A stretch of DNA of 64,000 nucleotides from contig JACGZH010000006.1 of the NCBI GenBank assembly GCA_014706385.1, forward strand, positions 558,001 to 622,000, read 5' to 3'. Source of the stretch: Phaffia rhodozyma (Eukaryota > Basidiomycota > Tremellomycetes > Cystofilobasidiales > Mrakiaceae). A program made the position numbers and the translations under genes. Positions 26,310 to 38,732 of the stretch are shown here, piece by piece. Numbering within the stretch: position 1 is the first letter of the stretch; each line of letters begins with the position of its first letter. The notes below the pieces were generated by a model. It did no database searches, was not told the origin of the DNA, and saw only the letters and a list, made by a program, of their open reading frames with translations.

Positions 26310-27215
26310 GCTACTTCTACCATTTACAATGGCTTGTCCTTCAATTTCGTATCCAGAGTCCTGCCGTTCTATCATCCGCCTCTCAGATATAACATCGTGT
26401 GGGGTCTGCGCTCGTGTGTGTCGAGTTGTAAATGTATCGTTTATCCAGCTTGTCTCTATGGGGTTGTCCCTCATACTCAAGTTGTTTCTCATGAGGAAAA
26501 GAAAAACCGGCTGTCTCTTTCGCATATCTATCGTCTCCAGTCTTCTCGCCTCTCCTTCATCACCATTGTTCGTCCAGGCTTCTGTCTTAGACCCTTCTTG
26601 TCTGGGGCAAAATCCTTTTCTTTTCCTTTGTTTCGTCCTTATTTGTTGTCACGAGCCCTTCACAATCGTTGGATGATCTGATTATGTTGATGAAGATGAT
26701 GTCGACCGATTGTGAAAATTCTTCTTCGACACAGAGTGAACCTTCACCTTGTGAGTGTTGACTAAAGATCGGAGCTGAATGAACAAATCATGATATAAAT
26801 CAACGAAACAAAGCTGTCTCGAACGAACAGGTAGACAGATGAAGATCGAGAGGAAAGACTGGAAAGACTGGAAAGAGGAACGTATATGAAGATGGGAAAT
26901 GAAAAGTATAGACCAAACCGTCTGATTTGCCTGTCTGCCTACCAAGCCGGGTTCAAAAGAGACCCAATAAAGAGGACAGGAGAGAACTCCTTAGAGAGAA
27001 ATAGGAAAGATAGAGATGGTACAGAGCAGGAGGTCGAGAGGGGTGAGATAGGGCAGAAGAAACGAGCCATCATCATCTGATGATGGTGTAGGGAAAGAGG
27101 GGCCGAAGGACGAGAGCAGTGGATAAACAAAACAAGGAGAATTGGAAACAACAAACAGGAAAACTCGACATGCACAGAATGAGAGAGAGAAGTAGAAAAG
27201 ACCATAGCGGATGGT
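26310..27215. other. Intergenic between convergent Kar9-like and RAB5 genes
   Basis: Two opposing 3' flanks totalling 906 bases. Frames of 90-115 codons exist on both strands but are T/C-rich artefacts without splice support. A 20-base inverted repeat lies at 27067-27086. Confidence 0.45.
27067..27086. repeat. 9-bp perfect inverted repeat with 2-base centre
   Basis: ccatcatca and tgatgatgg face each other across two bases. It sits 130 bases past the RAB5 stop, probably in that gene's 3' untranslated region, and could form a small hairpin in RNA. A function is not implied. Confidence 0.5.
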
Positions 27216-28865
<1,650 letters not shown>

Positions 28866-29386
28866 TGGACTTGAGAGAGTATAAGACTGTACGGATTGTA
28901 GGATGCAAGAACGGGGTTGAAGGTAAGAAGATAGAACTCCAACGAGCGGGATGGCTAATGGCGACGGCCGCCCAATCTTCTCCGCAGCAGCAGCAGCCCA
29001 GGTTACCTCATCGGTGCGCTGGCCTTTGGGCAAGTCGATGGAGGTGCAGAGTCTTTAGTGGGACTGAATGGTCTGTGTGGTTTATACGAGTGCGCTTGGC
29101 CAAGCTCTTGATTGACAGTGTCGTTGCTGTTGTCCTTGTTGTCTTTGTTGTCGCTGGTGTCGTTGCTGCTACTGCTACCGCCACCACCGCTGCCTGGCTG
29201 CCGCTGTTGATGATGACTGCCTGGTAACCTGCACCGCTTTCAGACCCGGAACGCCACATCATTCTCCTCACTTCATCATTCTCCCTGGTCTCTACAACAA
29301 CGTCCATCACGAACAGATCGACCGACCGACCGACCAGACAGTCCAGACAGTCCACTCGTCTCTCTCTCTCTCGACAAGAAGTAGTC
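28866..29386. promoter_or_regulatory. Shared upstream region of RAB5 (-) and glucosidase II beta (+)
   Basis: A 521-base gap between divergent starts. It has a run of about four gacc units near 29316-29331, then two cagacagtc copies, and a TTG/CTG-rich stretch at 29116-29200. No coding exon is evident. It should carry both promoters. Confidence 0.5.
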
Positions 29387-32324
29387 ATGCTCCCTGTTCT
29401 GGCGATTCCTCTGTTAATGGCCTCTTCCCTGTCGGTTTCTACCCAGGTCGCCGCTTTTGATCCGTCGACCATCAAGGGTCTCAATCCAGAAAGTAGGTTG
29501 TCGTTCGCAAGACGAGTCTAAGTATGTTGTTCAAGCTTGACTAATCCTACTATATGACAACTCTTTGTTCCTAGAATATTCGCTTTACAAGCCCTCTGCG
29601 CAGAAAACCTTCACATGTCTGACGGGTTCGAAAAAGGTCATCTCGTGGAATGCGGTGAACGATGATTACTGTGATTGTGAAGATGGAAGTGACGAGCCTG
29701 GTGCGTAGTTTGCTGATTTCCTCTACGTCGATGTGCGATCAAGCGTGTGAATGAGCTGACGAAGTTTCCTTTGACACGCATGGTGATTCCATTCCTCGCA
29801 ATGTATATCTAGGCACATCTGCGTGTAGAAACTCGACGTTCTATTGCGCCAACGTCGGTCATCTCCCCGGTGTGATTCTATCCAGTCGGGTGGGCGATGG
29901 CATCTGCGGTAAATTAATATATATCTCTCTGCCGGCAATGATGTTTGATTTATCAAACTCCCATACTTATCCACACAACTGTTTCATTCTGGTTTCTAAC
30001 AGATCCGGAGTGTTGCGATGGATCCGATGAAGCTCCTGGGGTTTGTGAGAATCGATGTGGGGAGATTGGGAAAGAGTTCAGAGCGGCTCGAGATGCGGAG
30101 GCCAAGATTAGAAAGACCGTTCGTTTAACTATCCTTCTCCGTCTTTGTCTTTATGTTATTATTCATCTAGATTGGTTGTACGCTGCAAACCCGTTGCGCT
30201 ACAACTCAGATGAGGAACCGCCCTATCCTATCTTTCTCTTCTGACCCTGTTCTTTCCTATCATGATCCAGGGAGCAAAAATAAGATCATCTTATATCGCC
30301 TTTGCTCAAAAAAGAAAGGTTCAGCTAGAGCAGGAGCTGGAGAAATTGGTCGAAGATGTCTCAAAGAAGGAAGCAGAGGTCAAACAGGCCGAAAAGGTGG
30401 TAGAGACCTCTGAAGCCGAAGAAGGAGCCACTAAAGAAAAGAGAAGAGCCTCTCGTTCGTCACCATCGGTTCATCTCCCATGTCTGCGTAGCAACGTGTC
30501 TCCATGAGCTGACTCCTTGTGTGCATTTCAATTCTATATGTTTAGCCTTGTTCCAATCTCTCTTAAACCACCGGTCTATCTTATCGGCCTTGCAGACGCG
30601 AACCGCCCGGGCAGAGACTGAATTAGAGCAGCTGAAGGGAATCATGGAGGAATTTGTCCGGAGCTACAATCCTAACTATCAGGATATGGCCGTCCGAGCG
30701 GCTGCCAAAGGATATATGGAACTTTTCCATGGTGCGCGGTTCCTGATGTTCCTTGTCTTTCGTGTAACTGAGCTGTGCGTTAACTCTCATCGATGACCCA
30801 TCCTCCATCGTCCAACTCAGATGGCCGAACTCCTCCTGCTGAAGGAACTGGAGAAGGCGAAACCGAGATCAAGAAGGAGGCTGTGGAAGAGGAGCTTGGT
30901 TCGCAAGCAGTCACAGATCAAGATCTCGAGGAGCTCGAGAAGCTGGATCTGGAAGGTCTGCTGGTCGGCTGGGATGATGGTACCACCGCCTCCTCCTTCT
31001 CAAGCTCGTCGTTTGCGTCTTTAGCTGAAGATTCAATTTGTCAGTCCATCCTGTTTTACATCAATCTCGACCATAAATTAAATATCAATATTGACTCTTC
31101 GTTCACCCTCGGGATTCTTCTATGCTCTGATCATATTCACGTTGTGTTAAAAAAAAGTGTACAACATCGGAAACTATATCCCTGATCCATTTGTCGAGTC
31201 GTACGAGTTCCTTCGTGGAAGCTTTGTAGAGTGGTTGATCAAACTAGGAGTTGTCGAGCCAACTGATGTCAAGGCCAAGGCCAAATCTTCGGCCTCTACT
31301 GGTTTGTGGCCGATTTTGTACCTTGATTCTGATCATTAAAACTTTCGAAAAAGTTGCCTTCTTGGAACCTTGCCTTCTAACTTCTTTTCTTGCTTACTTG
31401 CTTGCTTGCTCTCTATTGTCTTCTTCCCCTCAACTCTTGTGTCTGGAATCATCACTTCACTCATCGTCTAGCATCCTCGCCGTCTCGAGAGAAGCTGACG
31501 GTCGCGCAAACGGCGCTGACAAATCTTCAATCATCCTTATCGAACACTCAGTCGACTTTGTCGGACCTGACCGCCAAGTTTGGTCCGCAGGGTGAATGGA
31601 AGAAGCTGGAGGGGACGTGTATCGAAAAAAATCTGGGAGAGTACACCTATGAGTTGTGCTTCTTTGGAGAGGCAAAGCAGAAGAGTAATAAAGGTGGTTC
31701 GGTCAACAGCCTAGGGTGCGTTCTTTAGCTTGTCTTTTTCTTTTCTGTCCTTTGTTCTTTTTCACCTTTTCAATGAAAATCGCGCTGATGTCTGGCCATT
31801 GGTACTCTTCTCTTCCCTCTTGTTCCTGAACTCTCGCATACCGAAACCACCCCCTTCGCCATCGACGAACACAGGAGGTTCAAACAGTGGAACTATGATT
31901 CCAAAGCGACAGAGGGAACAGAAGGCTTCTACCAAAAACAGTTGTACGATATGGGAGCTAAATGCTGGAACGGTCCACATCGGAGTGTCAAGGTTCTTTT
32001 CTCTCTTTCTTTTGTTCTTTTCTTTGACGTTTCTTTTCTTTTCACTACTCTTTCCTTGGTCGGCCTTAGGACTGATCACAAAGCATCCCACCTCTCTTTC
32101 CTTTCTAGCTCGAGATGACGTGCGCGAGAGAAAACGAGCTTTTGTCGGTCATGGAATTGGAGAAATGCGAGTATCTATTCAAAGGAACGAGTCCTGCTCT
32201 CTGCTGGCCCGAGACTGAGGCCGAGGGTGGAGGTGGGAGCGGAAGTGAGGTTGAGGATGTCAAGGAGAAGGACGAGGACGAGGCGAAGGTTGAGGTCGGG
32301 ATCAAACACGAACGGGAATTATGA
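29387..32324 (+). CDS. GTB1: Glucosidase II beta subunit (PRKCSH/GTB1)
   Basis: The regulatory subunit of ER glucosidase II, which trims glucose from N-glycans. Exons: 29387-29492, 29575-29700, 29813-29908, 30003-30118, 30271-30454, 30546-30731, 30821-31039, 31158-31301, 31472-31715, 31875-31992, 32109-32324; 584 residues. A signal peptide opens the protein ([20 protein letters not shown]). Two LDL-receptor-A-like Cys repeats follow ([34 protein letters not shown]), then a Glu/Lys coiled coil, an acidic region, and a C-terminal MRH (mannose-6-phosphate receptor homology) domain: [32 protein letters not shown]-like [16 protein letters not shown]. Cysteines and the final Arg/Glu/Tyr sugar-binding positions appear kept. 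The end is KHEREL, which only resembles an HDEL retrieval signal; retention may depend on the alpha subunit. Confidence 0.94.
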
Positions 32325-33285
32325 ATGAACCTAGGTCGAACCCATGCGTCCCTGACTCGCGTTTTCTTCCTTTCGTTCTCTTCCTCTCTCTTCTCTCCTA
32401 TCCAACTCATCTATCCCATGTTTTCCTCTTTCTGCCTTTTCTCTTTTCTTTTTCCTGTCTTGCGTTCCTCTTCTCTGCGTTTCTTTCATTCGCTGAAGGT
32501 CGCTGAGGATCCTATGAAAACGAAGTCACAGCACATATGGCCCTTCAAAGAGGACCGACGTTTCAAGAATCAATGCACGGACGATAACACACAACGACTC
32601 GCCAACTAAGCATGAGCATGAGCATCCTCATGGCTTTTCGTGTATGCGTGCGGATGATCATGCGCCCAGGCTCGTCTACCTCTGTAAAGGAACCACTACG
32701 ACATAACACACCACACATGCTAGATGTTCATCAAGATAGTACTAAAGCCGAAAGACGTGAAAGAGCGAAGACCAAGCATGGAGAGGTGGTAGAACAACGT
32801 AAAACGAACAAAGACAGAGAACAAAAACGAAGAAGGAGGGTAGGTCTTTGTTCGCTCGAGGAGAAAAAGTTGGCTTATGAACGAACAGAGTGTTCTATGG
32901 TATATTTTGAGTATGTATGACTATCAGATATTGAATCGATGCAGACGGGTACGACGAGCGAAAGAGAAAAGAAGAGCGCAAGAGTTGATATTTTAGAGAA
33001 ACGAGAGCAGACGAAAGATCCAGAAGAGGGAGACAAGAATGAAAATAAGAGAGCCAAGCGAATATGAAAGATCGTCTTTTCGTGAGGACAGATATACAAC
33101 ATTTAAGCAGGAAAAACCAAGACGAGCAGTGTCCATTATTTTTGATGGTTAGAGAACGATATATAGAGGGAGAAGAAGGCTGACTGATATAAGATGAAAA
33201 AGGACAAGACTAAGCAGATTCAAAACTTTGGAGAGAGGAAAAAAAAGGAAATGGTAGAATGTAACTAAATTTGGTGACCTTCGCC
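32325..33285. other. Intergenic between convergent glucosidase II beta and membrane-protein genes
   Basis: A 961-base stretch of two 3' flanks: T/C-rich left, A/G-rich right. No gene with consistent splicing is visible. Confidence 0.45.
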
Positions 33286-36130
33286 TTAAGCCTCAGACTC
33301 CAGATGAGGCGCACTAGCATCTTCTTCAAGAGCTGGTAGATCCGGTGCGCTAGCTTCGAACGACTTTTTGCTTCGTCCCTGTTCTTGCTCTCTCTCATCT
33401 TCCTCCTGCTCCTCCTCGTCCTCCAAATCCAAGGGGGGTGCTGACGGAGCTTGCGCCTCCTGCCCCTGTTCGAGATGATCTCCCTCCTCTGCCGGCTCTG
33501 ATTGTGGGTCAAAAGGTGCGGAGGGCAAGCCTTGTCCGTCATCCGTACCTCCCCCGTCGTCGTCGTCGACGACATAATCAGCAAGATCCATCGACTCATC
33601 CGGCGGTCCAAGTACAACTTCCGAGGTATCCAACGAGATGTACGGGTCCTCCATCGTTTTCATACCCCATTGTTTAGGCGGAGCGGGTAGGATGCTTATA
33701 CCCTCACCTTCTTCAGCCGAAACGGTGTTCGAATGAGGCAGACCTGAACCACCGACTAGAGGAGGAATCGATGATGAGAATAAGAGGGAAGATGAAGGGA
33801 CAGGCGTAGATGGCGAGACCATCAAGGCGGAAGAAGCATTCTCGAGTTCCCATCCAGGCGGAGCGGTTCCCTCCGGTTGATCTGACCTATGGCCTTCTGT
33901 CAGAGGTGCTCCGTCTAGGTCAGCCGGTGCGCTCGCCTGGTTGGCCAATCTGGCCAACACACCTTTATCATCCGTAGCCAAATGATGAGCCATGTGGGTG
34001 GTCGTCGTCGTCGTCGTCGTAGTTTCTCTGCCAGCCTCGGTCGATCTGCCGGAGATTTGGGGGTTGATGTGGGATGTAGAGCTCGAGGAGAAAGGAGGGG
34101 TTACAGGCCGAGCAGGTCTGAACTTTTCATCTCTTGGATAGTCTGAAGCGTCGATAATCGTCGACGATGCTTGACCAGGAACTGACCCCATCGTTGAGGC
34201 TAGTACCCCTTCTGGTCCCGTTCTCGTCGCAGGCATAGGTGTGCCGTTGGACCGATCTGAAGGCCCTGGTCCTGCTGATAATGAATATGGAATCGGGGGT
34301 TGTTCAGAATGGATCGGCGACTGGGGGGGCGAAGAATCGCCGAGGTGATGGTTGTGTTGATGACGATGGGCTGACGGATTGACTTGAGAAGCGCGATAAG
34401 CAGGAGGCGTAGGCTGGTGAGAGTCAGGTGTTTCTGGAAGAGTGAGCTCGCGATTAGAATCTACCAAAGAGGTGGATGGAGGGTTGTTCTCGTGATAAAC
34501 GACCGATGTGGGCTCTCCGGTCCTGTTCGTATCTGGTTCGACGGACGTTGAGGACTCTACGGTTGAAGACACAGTGGTCGTCGTCGTAGGGGGATCTGTC
34601 AGACTGGCCGGGTTGGACATGCTCGTTAAGGATAGTGGATCAAGTGAAGAGTAAGACGCGACTCTTGGAGGCCGAGGTTCCTCGTTCAACGGTTCGACTC
34701 TGTCCGTTGGACCGTGTTCTCCTCCTGCAACACCTCCACCGATACCACCATCTGGACGTGTTCTGCTTGCCCATGCATGATCGTCCCTATCCTCCGTTTC
34801 TTCATCTTCATCCGATCCTGGAGATTTTTTTCGTTTTCTCAGCCGTAGGAATCCCTTGGTGCCTTTGGAACGAAGGGTTCCGACAAGAGATTTCTTTCCT
34901 TTTGGTCGTTCCTTCGTCGGCTGGGTCTGGATGGACTCAACAGCCGAAGTAATGGAAGCCGGCTTGGGGTAGACGACCTCGGTTGGGTCGGTCTTCTTTC
35001 CTCTCGGTCTTTTCTTCTTAGGTTTCTTTCGGCGTTTATTTCTCCGGCGGATGAATCTGTTGTATCGATGAGAAGAGAGTAGTCAGGACAAGAAAGAGGA
35101 TAAGAAGATATGAAAAGACGCATGAAAAGAACCATGAGTGACAGTCTGGAGTATGAACGAGAACGGGTGGAACAAAAGAGACGTGACCAACATGAACATG
35201 GTGACCAAGACGACCAGTGCGAGCGCTACGCTGCACGCTACGATCAACGGTAATTCGAACTCGCTCCTCGAGGTCGTTCCCCAGCCTGGGGGAAGCCTGG
35301 TAGGCGAAACCGTGGAGACGTTGGTAGTTGAAACGGACGTGCCTGTGGCGGATGCGGTCGAATCTGCCGGGCCGGTTGTGGATACGGCGGCGTTCTGAAC
35401 GACGCGTGCATCGCAAGTACGGACCATGAACCGAAAGAAGAAGAACAAGAATAAGAGAAGAAACCAGTAACCCAAATCAGCATTCCCGAGACACCGTGTG
35501 AGCTTGTAAATGAATGAGCGAGCGTGAAGAAAATCCTGATAGACTGACGGCTGGACCAACTCCATAGAGTTCCCATTGTGTATTCAGATGCCAATTCCCA
35601 GAGCTGTCCGAACGGTATAGATCGACAACCCGTTTTTGTTCAAGAGCAGCATCGAGAGTCCGGACGCGAATGGAGTGACCGATTGACTGTCTCGGTACGG
35701 CCATCTGTGTACTAGTTGGTGACGATAACGAGGGACGGCAACTGACTCGGTCGCAGTCATCGTCTGAAGGTGCAGGTGACGAGCCGAAAATAGAACTAGC
35801 TTTTTCTTTTAGATTCGCGGACGGATAGACTTTCGGGACAGAAAGGGACGAGGGGAACGAAACCGAGGGCGATGGTGATGCTGACGAAGGGTGGTCACAA
35901 ATGAGTGTCGTCGATGTAGAAGACGGAACTGGGATGGCCAAGCCGGGTTGAGGAGTTGTGACGATGAGGTAACCGATCAACCAAAGTAGGTTTCTCTTTG
36001 AAGGTATCCCAAGACGACGACCGGAATCTGTCGACGAAAAAGACGACGCGTTGACCGATGTTGACTGTTCGGATGATCGAGAGTGTTCGGGAGGTTCACG
36101 CTCGATCACTCTGCCCGGTGGTCTCTTCAT
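33286..36130 (-). CDS. Predicted membrane protein with Ser/Thr-rich outer part and long cytoplasmic tail
   Basis: Minus-strand exons 35561-36130, 35174-35394 and 33286-35056 join to 853 residues. A short basic N-terminus precedes a hydrophobic stretch around residues 47-66 (LLWLIGYLIVTTPQPGLAIP), which could be a signal anchor or late signal peptide. Then come about 170 Ser/Pro/Thr-rich residues with a few Cys. A clear membrane helix follows near residues 240-262 (ELPLIVACSVALALVVLVTM), and directly after it a strong stop-transfer block FIRRRNKRRKKPKKKRPRGK. The remaining 590 residues are disordered, with Thr runs, Pro/Ser blocks and a Glu/Asp-rich end. The layout (Ser/Thr outside, one helix, basic block, long tail) resembles fungal cell-surface sensors of the Mid2/Wsc/Axl2 kind. 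No catalytic domain is seen, and I do not recognise a family. Confidence 0.78.
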
Positions 36131-37091
36131 CGTGAATGAGAGTATGAGAGCGTGAACTTGTACTGAGTGTGAGTGTTCAGGGCCAGTATGTATATAAGGA
36201 TAGGTGGGTGTGGGTGGGTCTAGATATGGGTGTATGCGAGCTGGATGGGCGAGTGGATGATAGGAACGTCCAAATGGAGAAGATCCAGCAGAGGGAAAGA
36301 GAAAGAAAAAGGAAGAAGAGCCAAAACGGGAATGGTGATGTTGAGGCGAGGCGTATGGGCGGCGTATGAGGCCGAGCGTTTAGGCCTCACCTTGTTGGAA
36401 CTAGATAGGTCTAATAAAAAACACAATAGAAAAAAAAACGGAACATGTATTAAAAAACACAACATGTGCGTCTAATCCCGTCCGCCATCCTCCTCGCACG
36501 CGTAAAAAAAGCCTCGGGGGAGAGCACAAGGTGTGAGCAGAGACGGGCGGTGTCTGTTTATCGCTTAGATTGCATTTACCTATCAATCTTTTCTTCTTTC
36601 TTTTTATAACACTATTCTATCTATGGGTCTTGTCTTTGTTCGGTTTGACTGTGTTCGAATTTGTCTTACTTTGTTTTTCCTCTGCATGCTCTTGGAGCCA
36701 TATAACTTTAATGAGATTCACTATTTAATGCTACAGAAGAAGGCAAGGACTAGAGACAAACGCACACTCACGCACGGCAAGGCAGATAGAGTGACTACGG
36801 GAGCAGTATAGAGATCAGAATATGGAATCCCAACGGCTGCTTCCGCTGTACTCATAGCCCCACCCTCATCCTCCTTCACTCCCCCTCGGCCTTCGCAAGG
36901 ACATCGTTTCAAAGACAGAAAGAGAAGACACACCAGATGGAATAAAGAAAGAGAAGATATAGGGCAGAGGCGATAGTAACAGATTTGAAGAACTTAAAAA
37001 ATCAAATATAAAGTGGAAAAAACATTTGTACATGAACCAAAAAGCAGAAGGAAAGGTGAAAAAATCGCATAGACAAATCCTAATCCCCAGT
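36131..37091. other. Intergenic: promoter of membrane-protein gene and ISU1 3' flank
   Basis: 961 bases. A TATA-like tatataagg (complement ccttatata) lies near 36189-36197, about 60 bases before the minus-strand start at 36130. The rest is A/T- and A/G-rich with no supported gene. Confidence 0.45.
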
Positions 37092-38317
37092 TTAAGCAGG
37101 AGCAGCCTAAAATAGACATACAGGCACACAAATCAGAAATTACATCAGACAAATCATTTGGTCAGTTGATCAACTTGTCTTTTGTTCAGCCCGAGTTATT
37201 TATCTAATCACAACTTGAAACTACTCACAGCAGGAGTTCGCTTGGACTGGTAGTCCTTGATGGCGGACTATAGATGTAGATGTGAGCGTGGATGAAGATT
37301 CATTTAAAATCATCAGCCATCTATCGAGTTCATAGGGTGTCGACACCGTTTATCTAAAACAGTAGCGATGAACGAGAACCCACCTTGATAGCATCCTCGG
37401 CCAACATGGAGCAGTGAAGCTTGACAGGAGGCAAGCTTAGCTCCTTCGCAATCTCCGTGTTCTTGACCTTGCCTGCCTGCTCAAGGGTCATCCCCTTGAC
37501 GTGCTCGGTAATGAACGAAGAAGACGCGATCGCCGAGCCGCATCCGAACGTCTTGAACTTGCTGCAAAAGAGTGAATCCCATAGAAGAAAAAGAAGGAGA
37601 TCAGATCAGCACGCACGCGCACTCCCGTCCCACTATCGATCACTCACACATCAGAGATGATACCGTTCTCGTCAACCTTGATCTGGAGCTTCATCACACT
37701 GTAAGGAGGTAAAGAAACCATTGGAATCAGTACAGGCAAATCATATATATACATACACACAACATCCGACGCAGCAAACAAACTCACTCTCCGCAAGCTA
37801 TTGTCGCCACACACAAAAAAGTAGTGTCACGATCAGCAAAGAAACGCAGACGTTGCAGGATTAGATCTCCCTCGAAATCACATACCGGGAGCACCAACAA
37901 GACCGGTCCCGACATTGATATCCTTCTTGTCCATGCTTCCAACCTAAAGAAGCGACGTTTGAGCCAGTCGAACCACTTGGTCAGCTACCCATCCCATCGA
38001 ATTTATCAAGGTAAGAATAGGAAAAGAGAAAAAGAAAAGTGGTACGCCGGCGAGCACTCCACTGATTCCGATCTGATCGGAAAAGTCTTTCTCGCTCCTA
38101 CGTTCGAGTCGAGACAAAGAACGAAATAAAGGAAGAAAACACAGGTAACACTTACGTTTCGAGGCTTATTGTAGTGATCCAATACCTTGGCATGGTATCC
38201 CCTTTGCTGACTCCTGACCATGGAAGGACCAACAGCTGCCACCGGTCGAGCGATCGACATTGACACAGAAGGAACCGAAGCCAATCGAGCGGTTCGGATG
38301 AGAGTAGACTTGAACAT
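37092..38317 (-). CDS. ISU1: Mitochondrial iron-sulfur cluster scaffold
   Basis: Builds [2Fe-2S] clusters with Nfs1, frataxin and ferredoxin in the mitochondrial matrix. Minus-strand exons: 38156-38317, 37886-37943, 37788-37797, 37648-37698, 37384-37561, 37229-37267, 37092-37106; 170 residues. The presequence MFKSTLIRTARLASVPSVSM is Arg/Ser-rich and leads to GYHAKVLDHYNKPRNVGSMD. The three cluster cysteines are present in APACGDVMKLQ, FKTFGCGSAIASSS and LPPVKLHCSML, and the LPPVK chaperone-binding motif is intact. The first ligand cysteine is encoded almost entirely by a 10-nt exon (37788-37797). The last exon has only 15 nt and gives the end AAPA. Upstream on the minus strand three CCAAT boxes lie within 125 bases of the start. 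Confidence 0.96.
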
Positions 38318-38732
38318 GATATACGGCCTTTGAAATCACTGGTTGTAGGACAAGAGTTGTTGTAGTGATTCTTGTTGTAAGGCGGTAGTCGTCGTTGGTG
38401 GAGGATTGGACGGGTAAAAGCTCAAGGTGGGATTGGATTGGCTAAAGAGAAGAGAGTGCGGATGAAAATACTGGGAATCGCTTTCGTAAGTCAAAATGTG
38501 CAAGCCGGCCAGCATCGACTGCGCACCCTTTCAGCCTCATCTCAGCCTGGACACTCCACTCCACTCGGAGTGCTCTTCGCTTTCCGTATATCATACATCG
38601 ACTAACCAAAAGATGTACTATATAAAGAGAAAAGGAGGAGAACGAATAGAACAACCAACATAAATACAACAGCTCAAAGAAGAGAAGATCATCTTTTGGT
38701 TGTAACAAAATTATCCCACCCCGTCGGCCGTA
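38318..38732. other. Intergenic: ISU1 promoter and PXMP4 3' flank
   Basis: 415 bases between two co-oriented minus-strand genes. Apart from the CCAAT cluster I see no gene or repeat; the 88-codon minus frame at 38442-38708 has no splice or homology support. Confidence 0.45.
38404..38441 (-). promoter_or_regulatory. Cluster of three CCAAT boxes upstream of ISU1
   Basis: On the minus strand CCAAT occurs at 38437-38441, 38432-38436 and 38404-38408, that is 87-124 bases before the ISU1 ATG. CCAAT is the site of the Hap2/3/5 complex, which with HapX controls iron-using genes in many fungi. The clustering is seen; the regulation is inferred. Confidence 0.4.

Noticed and set aside
26329..26681. Two overlapping 115-codon frames past the Kar9-like gene
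   Set aside because: T/C-rich composition, Cys/Ser/Phe-heavy peptides, no splice support; they are the 3' flank.
26694..26776. Possible box C/D-like pair ttgatga ... ctga in the gap after the Kar9-like gene
   Set aside because: The C box lacks the purine at its first position and there is no terminal stem or guide complementarity that I can show.
34001..34022. TCG trinucleotide run
   Set aside because: It lies inside the membrane-protein exon and simply encodes a Thr run on the minus strand.
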